Origin: Ktedonosporobacter rubrisoli | GTDB lineage: Bacteria; Chloroflexota; Ktedonobacteria; Ktedonobacterales; Ktedonobacteraceae | DNA: 64,000 bases | Reading direction: 5' to 3' | Assembly: GCF_004208415.1 (NCBI RefSeq) | Contig: NZ_CP035758.1 | Span: 9,548,001 to 9,612,000 of the forward strand | Notes under the pieces: generated by a model | Databases searched by the model: none | What the model was told of the DNA's origin: nothing | Seen by the model: the letters and a program-made list of their open reading frames with translations, nothing else | Translations under genes and position numbers: made by a program | Shown: positions 36,828-46,102 of the stretch, piece by piece | How the letters are laid out: each line of letters begins with the position of its first letter | How positions within the stretch are numbered: position 1 is the first letter of the stretch

Positions 36828-37479
36828 CTTTGATAGGTGCTGTCCAGCTCCAGTTAGCATATGTGCCTTCCCAGTCGGTGAGGACGGCAAGTACGTAGCT
36901 TCCATGATCCACCTGGGGAGAGACAGTAAATTTCCATTGACCCTTCCCATTTTGGCATGGCTGAACCTGTGGTGTGCTGGGATCAAATGCCAACGCTCCC
37001 TGAACTTCATTTGGCAAGGGCTGAGACAGGGCCGCCGGATTGGTCCAGACGTCGTTGGGAACGCTGACTCCTTTGGGAGATGAAAGCCAGAGCCGACAGG
37101 TGATACCAGAATTCTGAATGGGTTTGCCATGGCCGCATGGCGGAGTGCTGTCGATGGATTTATCTATGGCCTGGGCTGCGAATGTGTATGTGGTCGATCC
37201 ATCGGCTACCATCTCTGTGGAGTACTGACCTAGCTGCGGGCAACCCAGGGCCACTTTCCCCTGCGTCGCCTGCGTGGGCTGTGTCTCCTTCGTGGCCTTG
37301 GCAACCGGCGAAGAGGTTTTTTTCGGCTGTGCTTGCTGCGCCTGCGAGGGATGATTAAGCGCACCTACGGTAAAACCAACCAGGAGGCCAGAAAGAGCAA
37401 AGAGGGTAATAGCCGTGATGAGCATTGTTCGCGATCGCGAGTTTCTATTTGGATTTGGATTGGAAGCAAATTGTTGCAT
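36808..37479 (-). CDS. Membrane-anchored extracytoplasmic protein of unknown function
   Basis: 223 residues. A short basic N terminus (NPNPNRNSRSR) precedes one membrane helix (MLITAITLFALSGLLVGFTV), then a Gln/Lys/Pro/Thr-rich linker and an extracytoplasmic domain with several Cys (CPQLGQY, PPCGHGKP, CRLWLS, QPCQNGKGQWKF) that could form disulfides, and beta-sandwich character (HGSYVLAVLTDWEG). Not recognised. Its last 20 bp overlap the convergent punA gene. Confidence 0.62.
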   Translation of the reverse strand: MQQFASNPNPNRNSRSRTMLITAITLFALSGLLVGFTVGALNHPSQAQQAQPKKTSSPVAKATKETQPTQATQGKVALGCPQLGQYSTEMVADGSTTYTFAAQAIDKSIDSTPPCGHGKPIQNSGITCRLWLSSPKGVSVPNDVWTNPAALSQPLPNEVQGALAFDPSTPQVQPCQNGKGQWKFTVSPQVDHGSYVLAVLTDWEGTYANWSWTAPIKVKTANN

Positions 37480-37870
37480 AATATATGATCGCTCTTTTCT
37501 GGTACTATGATATGTATTACTTGCTCTTCATCATACCATGTTCTCTACCACGTTTCGATGAAAGTAAATGGGAACTAGCCCAAATTGGCGCCCTACCAGG
37601 CGCTGGATTGGGCTCAACTGAGCATCCTGATGTTGGAAGCTAGAGCTTGCTTATGCGGTCAGAAGGCCCATAAACGGGAGCTGGCAAGTGCGGATGCGGC
37701 CCCACTAACCTCTTTCTTCTCCTGGCCACCTCCAGGCGCCGCAAAAACCAGAACTAGAAGCCCTTAAAGCTATGCTTCTCGCTTTCTGCAAAGGGAGATC
37801 GATATGGTAAAATGGGAGCAAGTGCATGTTTTTGATATGGCGGGAATACATCTCCTGAAAGAAGGCAGTT
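37480..37870. other. Divergent intergenic region with a hairpin
   Basis: No gene supported. An imperfect hairpin at 37577-37614 pairs AGCCCAA with TTGGGCT and an inner GGCGCC with GGCGCT. It lies between the promoters of the membrane protein and tatA. Confidence 0.4.
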
Positions 37871-38197
37871 ATGGGCTTCCATTTTGTTGATATTCTGATC
37901 ATTGCTTTTATTGGCCTTGCCATCTTTGGTCCGAAGGCTTTGCAGTCGATGGCTCACAGCGCTGGCAAAGGGGTAAATCAAGCCAAAAATATGAAGGATA
38001 AGCTGATGGCTGAGCTGCCTATGGATGAAATAAGCCAGGTCGCTGAAAGCATCCCACAGGTCCCTCTCAATTCTCAACAGGCTGTCCAGATGCTGTTGAC
38101 GTCCTCCAACACGCCGGCTGAGAAATCGGCGGAAAAGAAGCAGCAAACAAGCGAGACTCCGCTTGAAAAGAAACAGGAAGTGCGCGCAGCCGAGTAA
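37871..38197 (+). CDS. tatA: TatA/TatE-like twin-arginine translocase subunit
   Basis: 108 residues. One N-terminal membrane helix (ILIIAFIGLAIFG) is followed by the Tat hinge and amphipathic helix GPKALQSMAHSAGKGVNQAK, matching the FGPKKLPELGRSLGKG pattern, and a charged, disordered tail. It should oligomerise to form the translocation pore for folded proteins with twin-arginine signals. No tatC is adjacent. AAGAAGG precedes ATG. Confidence 0.82.
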   Translation: MGFHFVDILIIAFIGLAIFGPKALQSMAHSAGKGVNQAKNMKDKLMAELPMDEISQVAESIPQVPLNSQQAVQMLLTSSNTPAEKSAEKKQQTSETPLEKKQEVRAAE

Positions 38198-38228
38198 GGA
38201 TGGCAAGAAACCTGGGTGCGGAGCCTGA

Positions 38229-38254
38229 CTTGCAACATTCAAACGTGTTGCAAG
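38229..38254. terminator. Hairpin between tatA and the convergent hydrolase
   Basis: CTTGCAACA pairs with TGTTGCAAG across an 8-nt loop, 32 bp after the tatA stop; a T run is absent. Confidence 0.45.
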
Positions 38255-38279
38255 CAAGCGGGAGACACAGGACTTTATG

Positions 38280-39077
38280 TTATGCGCTTGTGAGCCAGGC
38301 AAGGCAGTCCGGCCACCAGAGCTCTCTGTTTAGAGAGTCTAGATGCCCCATACCAGGAATGAGACGGACCTGAATATGTTCGCCGGCAACGGGATGGGCA
38401 ATCCGCAAAGCTGTCTGAAAGCGCAGAGCTCCATCGGGCGGTACATGGGTATCCTCTTCGCCACAGAGAAAGTATATGGCGGGGCCGTGTGCAAAGTTTG
38501 CCAGGTTGGTTAGTGGATTCAGATGATCGTAGAAGTAGTGTGCGTAGGCATCGGGCTCACCAGGAGGCAAGAGCTTGTCTGGGTTGGCGACCTCGTGCAT
38601 CCCTGGTCGTAGCCAATCAGGCGTCGCAACAGTTGCTGCTACCCGTACGATATGGCGATCGAGGCCAGCCGCGGCAACAGCGATGTCCCCTCCCATTGAA
38701 AGCCCTCCCACAGTAATGGAAGGCTCGACGCCAAGAGTTGCTCTTGCCCAATCAGTTACCTTGAGCAGATCAAAGGCAGTCTGTCCCAGAATGGGCCACA
38801 TATAGCGCCGAAAGTTCCCAAAAACGCGGGCTTGTAGCTGCTCGCGTGACTCCGTGCTACGCTCGCCATGTTGCCAGGCATCTAAGCTGAGCGCAACAAA
38901 GCCCGCTGCTGCAAGTTCCTGTAGGTAAGGAAGTACTGTTTCTTTTGTGCCGCTGAACGGGTGCAGGTAGATAATCAATTCTCGCCGCGGACGCTCAGCC
39001 TGAGGCTCAAACCAGATAACGGGAATATGATCAACCCAGGCGTGGGAGCCGGGCAGAGATTGATGTGTACTGCTCAC
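38280..39077 (-). CDS. Alpha/beta hydrolase (dienelactone-hydrolase/acetyl-xylan-esterase-like)
   Basis: About 265 residues. The frame extends to a TTG at 39113, but GGAGGAAATATC directly precedes GTG 39077, which I take as the start. LIIYLHPFSGTKETVLPYL carries the oxyanion region, GGLSMGGDIAV the nucleophile elbow (Ser in GLSMGG), and MGHLDSLN the catalytic His. It should hydrolyse an ester; the substrate is unknown. Monocistronic. Confidence 0.82.
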   Translation of the reverse strand: MSSTHQSLPGSHAWVDHIPVIWFEPQAERPRRELIIYLHPFSGTKETVLPYLQELAAAGFVALSLDAWQHGERSTESREQLQARVFGNFRRYMWPILGQTAFDLLKVTDWARATLGVEPSITVGGLSMGGDIAVAAAGLDRHIVRVAATVATPDWLRPGMHEVANPDKLLPPGEPDAYAHYFYDHLNPLTNLANFAHGPAIYFLCGEEDTHVPPDGALRFQTALRIAHPVAGEHIQVRLIPGMGHLDSLNRELWWPDCLAWLTSA

Positions 39078-39459
39078 GATATTTCCTCCAAATGAAGTGG
39101 GTGAATGGTTCAAGAGCTGCTAAAAATTTGTCTCTCAACAGGACTTCCGCGTTTTTCTCAAGATCACTGTATACTGTTCCTGATGTTGTCCGAAGATATT
39201 AAAGCAGAGGGCATGTAAGGTAGTCAAGGACAGATGTTTCAGGCAGCGAGGCTCTGAACCGTCGTAGAACGTCCTCGCCAGGTCAAGCATTTTGAAGAGA
39301 GGATCGAATCAGGGAAAGCCTATTATCATCTCATTGCGCGTCTCGTGGGCTTGTTTACTCTATAGAGAGAAAATAGGACGCAGAAGGTATAATATACTCG
39401 GGGTCATACCCCACACCCTTAAATGCTGTACTTGTTTTGTACTTGCGAGGTAGGTAAAA
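39078..39459. other. Divergent intergenic region
   Basis: About 380 bp between the hydrolase and pterin dehydratase genes. I see no coding frame, RNA gene or strong inverted repeat; it should carry both promoters. Confidence 0.4.
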
Positions 39460-39807
39460 ATGGCACAGTTGCAACAGATGAAATGTGAGGCTTGCCGGGC
39501 AGGAGCACCGACAGTGACAGATGAGGAAAGGGAAGAATACCAGAAACAGGTGCCTGATTGGCATATTGTAGAAAGAGATGGCATTCCCCGTCTTGAGCGC
39601 GTTTTTACCGTGAAGGATTTTGCCACTGCCCTGGCTCTTGCCAATAAAGTGGGGGTAATTGCCGAAGAAGAGGGACATCATCCCGCTTTGCTGACCGAGT
39701 GGGGAAAACTCACGGTAACCTGGTGGACGCATAAGATTCGCGGTTTGCATCGCAACGATTTTATCATGGCTGCTAAAACCGATAAGGCCTATGCGAGCCT
39801 GAAGTAA
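39460..39807 (+). CDS. Pterin-4a-carbinolamine dehydratase
   Basis: 115 residues. The conserved FATALALANKVGVIAEEEGHHPALLTEWGKLTVTWWTH segment contains the EEEGHHP and TWWTH motifs that define the family, which dehydrates 4a-hydroxytetrahydrobiopterin during aromatic amino acid hydroxylation. An N-terminal CEAC pair is unusual and may bind metal. GAGGTAGG precedes ATG. No pterin-dependent hydroxylase is nearby, so it may act in other pterin salvage. Confidence 0.92.
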   Translation: MAQLQQMKCEACRAGAPTVTDEEREEYQKQVPDWHIVERDGIPRLERVFTVKDFATALALANKVGVIAEEEGHHPALLTEWGKLTVTWWTHKIRGLHRNDFIMAAKTDKAYASLK

Positions 39808-39896
39808 TTCTGGACCAGCTTACGTTCTGGCTTTGGTTGCGGGTTCATGCTGGCCTGACGCTGCCCGCGACCTGGCCATAGCGAATGTGGGGTATC

Positions 39897-40739
39897 ATGT
39901 CTAGAGATCAACGCTTCCAGGATCAGTGTGTGCTTATTACTGGTGCGGCGCATGGAATAGGGCGTGCGACAGCCCTGGCTTTTGCGCGGGAAGGCGCGAA
40001 ATTAGTGTTAGGCGATGCCTGTCGTCAGTATGGCTCGGTTCCCTATGCCCTCGCGCTACCAGAAGAATTTATGGCCCTCGTGCGTGAGATCGAGCAGATG
40101 GGGAGGCCGGTGGTCGCTGAGCGGGTTGATGTCACAGATCTCGCAGCCATGCAAGCTCTGGCCGAGCGCGCGTTACAGGAGTTGGGGCCAATTGATATAG
40201 TTGTGGCAAATGCTGGACTCTATTCATTTGCCCCCAGTTGGGAGCTTAGTGAGGCGCAATGGGATGAGACGCTCAATGTTTGTCTCAAGGGCTCCTGGAT
40301 TACCTGCAAAGTTTGTATTCCGCAAATGCTGCCCCGACGTAAAGGCAAAATTATTTGTATGTCCTCCACGGCAGGTCAAAAAGGCATGGCTAACCTTGCA
40401 CATTATGTTGCCGCCAAACATGGAGTGCTCGGCCTGGTCAAGTCACTGGCTATTGAACTGGCTCCTTATGATATAAATGTCAACGCTGTATGTCCGACGA
40501 GCATAGATACAGCGATGAATCGCAATCAGGCGCTCTACGACGAATTTGCCCGCGATGTGGGCGTGCCGGCTACTCACGAGGGCATGCTGGCCTTTATGAA
40601 TCAGCTCAATCTGTTTACTAACAGAGATCTCTTACCCCCTGAAGCCGTTAGCGCGGCTGTGCTGTGGTTAGCTTCGGATGAGGCTCGCCATATCACTGGC
40701 AGCGCGCTGCCGATAGATGCTGGCTATTTAACGCGCTAG
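39897..40739 (+). CDS. Short-chain dehydrogenase (mycofactocin-coupled SDR-like)
   Basis: About 280 residues from ATG 39897 (TGTGGGG upstream; ATG 39885 is in frame). NAD(P) motif TGAAHGIG, NAG (VANAGLYSF), catalytic Ser (CMSSTAGQKG) and HYVAAKHG for Tyr-x-x-x-Lys are all present. After the first strand an insertion (RQYGSVPYALALPEEFMALV) resembles the insert typical of mycofactocin-dependent SDRs, which hold NAD tightly and need an external electron carrier. No mycofactocin synthesis gene is in the window. It precedes a flavin disulfide oxidoreductase by about 65 bp and may be co-transcribed. Confidence 0.85.
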   Translation: MSRDQRFQDQCVLITGAAHGIGRATALAFAREGAKLVLGDACRQYGSVPYALALPEEFMALVREIEQMGRPVVAERVDVTDLAAMQALAERALQELGPIDIVVANAGLYSFAPSWELSEAQWDETLNVCLKGSWITCKVCIPQMLPRRKGKIICMSSTAGQKGMANLAHYVAAKHGVLGLVKSLAIELAPYDINVNAVCPTSIDTAMNRNQALYDEFARDVGVPATHEGMLAFMNQLNLFTNRDLLPPEAVSAAVLWLASDEARHITGSALPIDAGYLTR

Positions 40740-40813
40740 CCAGGGCGCAATGTTCTCAGTAAAGAGTTGCTTATCTTGCTGATCTTTGGCAGATGGCGTA
40801 GAAAGTGGAAAAT

Positions 40814-42202
40814 ATGAGTCAGAATTTATCCTATGATGCCATTGTTATCGGGGCAGGTCAGGTAGGAGTTCCTCTTGCTACCTCGCTGGCTCAAGCGGGC
40901 AGGAAAACAGCTATTGTTGAACGGGTCCATGTTGGTGGCACTTGTATCAATGAAGGCTGTACGCCGACTAAAACGATGGTGGCCAGCGCGCGTGCTGCTT
41001 ATCTTGCTCGCCGTGGCGCGGACTATGGCGTGCATAGTGGAGCGATTAGCATAGATATGCGCAAGGTACGTGAGCGCAAGCGCGCTATTGTGGAGAGCTT
41101 TCGCGGCGGGAGCCAGAGGCGTATTGAGAATGCCAAAGTTGATCTTTTTATGGGAGAAGCGCATTTTGTTGGGCCAAAGGTTGTTGAGGTAAATTTGAAC
41201 GCGGGTGGCGGGATCTGCCAGCTAAGCGCTCCTTTACTATTTATCAATGTTGGAGATCGTCCGGCCAGGATGAGCCTGGCTGGTATAGAGCAGGTTGCCA
41301 CGCTAGATTCCACCTCTATTATGGAACTTGACGTTGTTCCAGAGCATTTGCTTGTGCTTGGCGGAGGATATGTTGGCCTGGAGTTTGCCCAGATGTTTCG
41401 GCGCTTCGGCAGTAAAGTGAGCATTGTACATCATGGGGCTCATCTCTTATCGCGTGAGGATGAGGATGTAGCCGACGAAGTGGCGAAGATTTTGCGCGAG
41501 GATGGCATAGAAATCTTGCTTGAGGCGCAGCCAGTACGCGTTGAGCAGAATGCTGGTGGAAGCATATGCCTGTTTGTGCGCAGTGATGGCACGGAGAAAG
41601 TGCTGGAAGGCTCACATTTACTGGTTGCTGTTGGCCGTACGCCTAACACAGATAGCCTTAACCTGTCGGCGGCAGGCGTACAGCTTGATAAGCATGGCTA
41701 TGTGCAGGTGAATGAGCGCCTGGAAACAAATGTCCCTGGAATCTATGCTCTCGGTGATGCTAAAGGTGGTCCAGCCTTTACGCATATTTCCTACGACGAT
41801 TTTCGCATTATTCGTACGAATCTGCTGGAAAGCGGGAACGCTAGCATAGCTGGGCGACTCGTGCCCTACACGGTCTATATCGATCCGCAATTGGGACGTG
41901 TGGGGCTCAGCGAAAAAGAGGCGAAGGCGCAAGGGCGTCATATTAAGCTGGCTAAAATGCCCATGAGCTATGTCGCGCGAGCGCTAGAGGTGGATGAGAC
42001 GCGAGGTTTTATGAAGGTCATCGTAGATGCGCAGACGTCTCAGATCCTGGGTTGTGCTATTCTAGGCATCGAGGGTGGCGAGATTATGGGTATACTGGAG
42101 GTGGCTATGCTGGGCAAGGTGCCATATACCGTCTTGCGTGACGCCGTTTTTGCTCATCCCTCGCTGGCTGAGTCCTTGAACAATTTGTTCGCGATGCTCT
42201 AA
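40814..42202 (+). CDS. FAD-dependent pyridine nucleotide-disulfide oxidoreductase (mercuric reductase/Lpd-like)
   Basis: About 462 residues. FAD motif VIGAGQVGVPLATSL, redox-active disulfide GGTCINEGCTPTKTMV, NAD(P) motif VLGGGYVGLEFAQMFRRFG, second FAD motif GIYALGDAKGGPAFTH and C-terminal His-Pro in FAHPSLAESLNNL. The TPTK rather than VPSK after the disulfide is typical of MerA-like and related soluble oxidoreductases. The N-terminal HMA domain and C-terminal Cys pair of true MerA are absent, so mercury reduction is doubtful. It follows the SDR gene and might act as its electron partner, an inference. Confidence 0.88.
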   Translation: MSQNLSYDAIVIGAGQVGVPLATSLAQAGRKTAIVERVHVGGTCINEGCTPTKTMVASARAAYLARRGADYGVHSGAISIDMRKVRERKRAIVESFRGGSQRRIENAKVDLFMGEAHFVGPKVVEVNLNAGGGICQLSAPLLFINVGDRPARMSLAGIEQVATLDSTSIMELDVVPEHLLVLGGGYVGLEFAQMFRRFGSKVSIVHHGAHLLSREDEDVADEVAKILREDGIEILLEAQPVRVEQNAGGSICLFVRSDGTEKVLEGSHLLVAVGRTPNTDSLNLSAAGVQLDKHGYVQVNERLETNVPGIYALGDAKGGPAFTHISYDDFRIIRTNLLESGNASIAGRLVPYTVYIDPQLGRVGLSEKEAKAQGRHIKLAKMPMSYVARALEVDETRGFMKVIVDAQTSQILGCAILGIEGGEIMGILEVAMLGKVPYTVLRDAVFAHPSLAESLNNLFAML

Positions 42203-42255
42203 GCCTGCATCGAGGCCCATTGCTCCGCTGCCGAAGCTGCTTACAGTTGCTTGGT

Positions 42256-42280
42256 CGATAAGCGCTAAATTCGCTTATCG
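42256..42280. terminator. Hairpin between convergent genes
   Basis: CGATAAGCG pairs perfectly with CGCTTATCG across a 7-nt loop, 54 bp after the flavoprotein stop and before the convergent regulator. Confidence 0.5.
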
Positions 42281-42386
42281 GCGTTGGAAGACAGCAAGCT
42301 TGCCGGTTGAGTATAGAAGCAGGCTCGCTGCCATGTATGAGGTCTGAGCTATCTTCAAGGTTGGGCTTGTGCTGATTTGCCCTTGA

Positions 42387-45158
42387 TCAAGGCTGGTAAG
42401 TCTCGCTTAAGGGTTGGTCGGATGGTGCCTGTAAACTTGACGGGTGTGCAGATAGCTTGATTGATTTGGCGAGTGTAAGTATATCGGCATGCATTTTTGT
42501 GCGTCCCTCCGCCCTGGTTGCAGTAAAGGCCTCGTTTCCAATTTGAGCGCGAATATTCTCTACCATTTGGGTATAGGCTTTGTATTGAGCAGGATGCATA
42601 TATGCGCAAGGAAGCAGCTGAGCCTCTGCAAAACCAAGTAGTAGCATTGCCTGCCGATATTGTGCCGTCTCAATAGCAGTGCGAGCTATGCCGACAAGGC
42701 TACCACAAAGCGCTCTTGTGTTTCCAATCGTGATCGATAACTGCAGCACCTCTAAATAGGCCTGATAGGCCGATTGGATTTCCCCCTGCACGTGATGGAG
42801 CGCGCCTTGCAGAAGGAGGGCGAGGGCGATATTTGGGTTATCTCCCTGCTCTCGGAGAGAGGGGAGGCTTTGCTTAACGATTTCGCTGGCTTGTGTAAGA
42901 GAACCCTGAGCAAATGCCACGTCAGCCAGATTAAGCTGCTTGGTGATCATCGTCGAGGTGTCGTTAAACTCGCGGGCCAGATAGAGGCGCCTGGTAAATA
43001 GCGCTTTTGCCTTTTCGTAGCTACCCTGAAATAAGGCCACATTGCCCAGGCTATCAAGGGCTAAAGCTAAAATGGGTTTAAGTTCTAATTGCTGTGCGAG
43101 CTTAAAGCTCTCCTGAGCTAATTTCTCGGCGAAATCGATATTGCAACTGGCGATCTCTATAGAGACAAAAGTAGTCAGGATGCGGGCACGCGCTTCCTTA
43201 TCAGGTAGCTGGCGGGCAAGGGTCACACTTTCCTGTAACAAGCGTTGAGCTTCAAGCGTGTTGCCCTGGTTATACATCAGACGTCCATAACTTTCAAGCG
43301 CATTAGCCAGCGCCCACTTATCCTCCGATTTCTTTGCAGCCTCTACGCTTTCTTGCAGCAGCTCTTCGGCTTTGCCAGGGACTTTTTGCCTGTAGTAGAC
43401 CCAGGCTAAATCGCTAAGCGCTCCGGCAAGGTTTTGCAGGTCTTCCAGGGTTTGTGAGAGGGTTGCACTCTCCTCCAGGAGGAGATGAGCCCGGGGGAGA
43501 TCGCGCAGGCGATAGGCGAGATGCCCGGCGCGGCGTAGGACCCGTGCTCGCATAATGCTTGCAGGGGAGTGGGAGGATAGTTCTAACACGCCTGTCAGCC
43601 AGTGCTGTTCTTCGCTCCAGTAGCCGCTTAGACCACAGAACTTGCCAAAGATTTCCATGAAGCGTAAGGCAAACTCTACTTCTTTGTGCTCAATAAGCCA
43701 GCCCAGCGCGGCACGTAGATTCTCTTTCTCTTGTTCCAGGGTCTCCAGCCACACTACCTGTTGCTCACCTTTCAGATGGGGCTCAGCTTTCTCAAGAAGA
43801 TCAAGATAATGGAGCGCATAAGCGTGCTGACTTTGCGTCAGCTCTCCCATCCTTTGTAAGCAGTAGAGGCCATATTCGCGAATGGTCTCCAGCATGGTAT
43901 AGCGTAGCTTAGCATTGCCGTCTTGCTCCACGTGTTGGAGCAAACTATTGTCGAGCAATGCAGCAGTAGTGTTAAGTATATCGATGTCAGGGGCCGTTGT
44001 GCTGAAGAAGGCCTCAATTGCCTCTAAGGTAAAGCTGCCAGCGAAGACGGCCAGGTGGCGGAAGAGCCACTGTTCCTGCTGATTTAAGAGGTCATAGCTC
44101 CATTTCATGGTGTTATAGAGCGTTTGTTGGCGATCTGGAAGCGTGCGTAGATCGCTTTTGAGAATGTCCAGTTGCTTACGCAGCCTTGCCAATAAAGATG
44201 GAAGGGGGAGCAATTTAATGCGCGCCGCAGCCAATTCAATGGCCAGAGGCAAGCCATCCAGATGTACACAAATCTCGGCAATAGGCCCGACATCATTGGC
44301 TCCAATCTTAAAATTGGAAAACACAGCTTTGATACGTTGCACAAAGAGGGCTATGGATTCGTAGCGTTCCAGCTCTTCAACTGGCGGCAAATGTTGCAGG
44401 TCCGGCAATGTCAAGGGTTTTATGCTGAATTGCTGCTCCACATACAAGTGGAGCACCGCCCGGCTGGTCACCAGCACTTTGAGATGTGGGCATTGGCCTA
44501 GCAAATCTTCTATGGCTGGGGCTGCCTCAACTACCTGTTCAAAATTATCGAGAATGAGTAGAAGATGCTTGTTCTTTAAAAGCTGCTTTAGGCGTTCGAG
44601 GATGCGCTGGGAACCATTCTCGTGAATGCCTAAGTGCTGAGCAATGGATGGCAAAACAAGCGCAGCGTCAGTGATGGAGCTCAGTGAGACGAAGCAGCTC
44701 CCATCAGTAAAATATGAGCGTACTTCGTTGGCCACCTGGACGCTGAGACGGGTTTTGCCTATGCCCCCTGGTCCTAGAAGCGTGACCAGCCGTATATCCT
44801 TGCGGCGCAGGAGCGCACAAAGCTCAGCCACATCTTGCTCGCGACCGATGAAGGGCGTAAATGAGTGTGGAAGTTCCCAGACAGGCTGCTCAGTCGGCTC
44901 TGTGGTCAGCTCATTACCACTGGAACTTGTCTTATCTAATCCCAGATCTTCAGCACTTTTGCCAAATAGTTCTTGGAGCGCTTGCTGATAGATATTCCGC
45001 GGAACGTTAGCGCCACGCTCCCAGCGGCCCACAGTATGAGGATCGGGCACACCAATTCGTTCTGCCACATCCTTATGGGTCCAGCCGCGGCGCTCTCGTT
45101 CTGCTTTTAAGCGATAATTGGGGGTCGCTTGTTTTTTGTGATCATTGCTCTCTCTCAT
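42387..45158 (-). CDS. HTH-XRE / NB-ARC-type ATPase / TPR regulator
   Basis: A 923-residue STAND-type regulator. Residues 14-70 are an XRE helix-turn-helix (GWTHKDVAERIGVPDPHTVGRWERG). A nucleotide-binding domain follows, with P-loop LLGPGGIGKTR (128-137), Walker B HLLLILDNFEQV and the GLPLAIELAA motif. From about residue 430 to 900 there are many tetratricopeptide-like repeats (for example ALSDLAWVYYRQKVPGKAEELL). Such proteins sense a signal with the repeats and switch by ATP-driven oligomerisation. It is divergent from a sigma-like gene across 300 bp that contains a 9-7-9 inverted repeat. Confidence 0.88.
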   Translation of the reverse strand: MRESNDHKKQATPNYRLKAERERRGWTHKDVAERIGVPDPHTVGRWERGANVPRNIYQQALQELFGKSAEDLGLDKTSSSGNELTTEPTEQPVWELPHSFTPFIGREQDVAELCALLRRKDIRLVTLLGPGGIGKTRLSVQVANEVRSYFTDGSCFVSLSSITDAALVLPSIAQHLGIHENGSQRILERLKQLLKNKHLLLILDNFEQVVEAAPAIEDLLGQCPHLKVLVTSRAVLHLYVEQQFSIKPLTLPDLQHLPPVEELERYESIALFVQRIKAVFSNFKIGANDVGPIAEICVHLDGLPLAIELAAARIKLLPLPSLLARLRKQLDILKSDLRTLPDRQQTLYNTMKWSYDLLNQQEQWLFRHLAVFAGSFTLEAIEAFFSTTAPDIDILNTTAALLDNSLLQHVEQDGNAKLRYTMLETIREYGLYCLQRMGELTQSQHAYALHYLDLLEKAEPHLKGEQQVVWLETLEQEKENLRAALGWLIEHKEVEFALRFMEIFGKFCGLSGYWSEEQHWLTGVLELSSHSPASIMRARVLRRAGHLAYRLRDLPRAHLLLEESATLSQTLEDLQNLAGALSDLAWVYYRQKVPGKAEELLQESVEAAKKSEDKWALANALESYGRLMYNQGNTLEAQRLLQESVTLARQLPDKEARARILTTFVSIEIASCNIDFAEKLAQESFKLAQQLELKPILALALDSLGNVALFQGSYEKAKALFTRRLYLAREFNDTSTMITKQLNLADVAFAQGSLTQASEIVKQSLPSLREQGDNPNIALALLLQGALHHVQGEIQSAYQAYLEVLQLSITIGNTRALCGSLVGIARTAIETAQYRQAMLLLGFAEAQLLPCAYMHPAQYKAYTQMVENIRAQIGNEAFTATRAEGRTKMHADILTLAKSIKLSAHPSSLQAPSDQPLSETYQP

Positions 45159-45253
45159 ATTGCTGCTTTTCTTTAGTATGTCACCTCATTTGGGCGTCAC
45201 TTGTGAGTTTCGTTCAAAGAGGAATTCCCCGATCATATATAGTTGCAGCATTT

Positions 45254-45278
45254 AATTCTATCATATCAGGATAGAATT
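45254..45278. promoter_or_regulatory. Inverted repeat in the divergent regulator/sigma promoter region
   Basis: AATTCTATC-7-GATAGAATT, a perfect 9-bp inverted repeat midway between the divergent start codons (45158 and 45456). A likely operator for the XRE regulator or another dimeric factor. The rest of 45159-45455 shows no gene. Confidence 0.45.
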
Positions 45279-45455
45279 TGCCCCCTGAATGCCCCTTATA
45301 TGCCCTCGCTTTAGAAAGGCTTTCCTGGTTATGCTTAAAGTACCAGGCGGATATTCTAGCCCCAGAAATAGATCATACCCTGTATTGCCACTTTAGAGCC
45401 TGGTTGCAGGATTGTGAGAGTGAGGACTTTAATGAAATTACATGAGAGGTCGGAG

Positions 45456-46100
45456 ATGACGAAAGTACTAAATAAAGAGACGAGTGAAGCTATATTAAGG
45501 CGCTTTGAATGGTATATTACAGTGCAGGTTAAACGTCAGATAAGCTGTTATCCGTCGCTGGCTCATCCGTCGCTGCTAGATCTAGAAATTGATGAGTTCG
45601 TGCAGCGCGTGCGGATCAAATTGTGGAGGATGTGGGAGCGGGAGAATATTCTTCATCCATATTCTTATATACGACGCATTGTGCATAGTGAATGGATTGA
45701 TATGCTACGTCAGCAGAAGCACACGCTCCCATTATCCGCAGCTGAAGACTATGAAGAATGGCATTACCCGGAGGTGAAAGGATATAGGCGCGAAGCAGTG
45801 AGGGACCCGGCAGATGAAATAGAGCAGCAGATGGAAGCGCGGGCCTTCCTCGATGAGGTCGTGCGCACGGTACTGGCTCTGCCTCCCCGGCAAAGGCAGG
45901 CCATGATCTGCTCATTGTATGATAAAGCTGACGACCTGGCCCAGTTAATCTCTGCTTTCAAGGCCCATAAGACAGATATCGAAGCAGCGTACTGGCCTGC
46001 TGAGAAGGCGGAAAAACAATTGCTGCAAGCATCTCTAGCTGCAGCACGTAAGACGCTGGCGAAGAACCTGACATGCCGCTGGCGTGATTGCTGCTCGTGA
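45456..46100 (+). CDS. Sigma-70-like (ECF-type) protein with divergent region 4
   Basis: About 214 residues from ATG 45456 (GAGAGGTCGGAG upstream; the frame opens at 45414). Region 2 is recognisable in LDLEIDEFVQRVRIKLWRMWERENILHPYSYIRRIVHSEWIDMLRQQ, which matches the ECF -10 binding helix. After an acidic linker, a region-4-like start (VLALPPRQRQAMICSLYD) is followed by an atypical helix pair (LAQLISAFKAHKTDIEAAYWPAEKAEKQLL) that replaces the standard -35 HTH spacing. It could be an ECF sigma or a sigma-derived regulator. Divergent from the NB-ARC/TPR gene. Confidence 0.68.
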   Translation: MTKVLNKETSEAILRRFEWYITVQVKRQISCYPSLAHPSLLDLEIDEFVQRVRIKLWRMWERENILHPYSYIRRIVHSEWIDMLRQQKHTLPLSAAEDYEEWHYPEVKGYRREAVRDPADEIEQQMEARAFLDEVVRTVLALPPRQRQAMICSLYDKADDLAQLISAFKAHKTDIEAAYWPAEKAEKQLLQASLAAARKTLAKNLTCRWRDCCS

Positions 46101-46102
46101 GG

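Noticed and set aside
37754..38302. 182-residue minus-strand frame antisense to tatA
   Set aside because: It covers the tatA gene, which has clear family motifs and a ribosome site; the antisense frame is Leu/Arg-rich without recognisable features.
40814..42202. Mercury resistance operon
   Set aside because: No merR/T/P neighbours, no HMA domain and no C-terminal Cys pair; only the disulfide oxidoreductase core is shared with MerA.
42387..45158. NB-ARC/TPR protein as an antiphage STAND defence gene
   Set aside because: The N-terminal domain is a DNA-binding XRE helix-turn-helix rather than an effector nuclease or protease, so a transcriptional regulator is the simpler reading.
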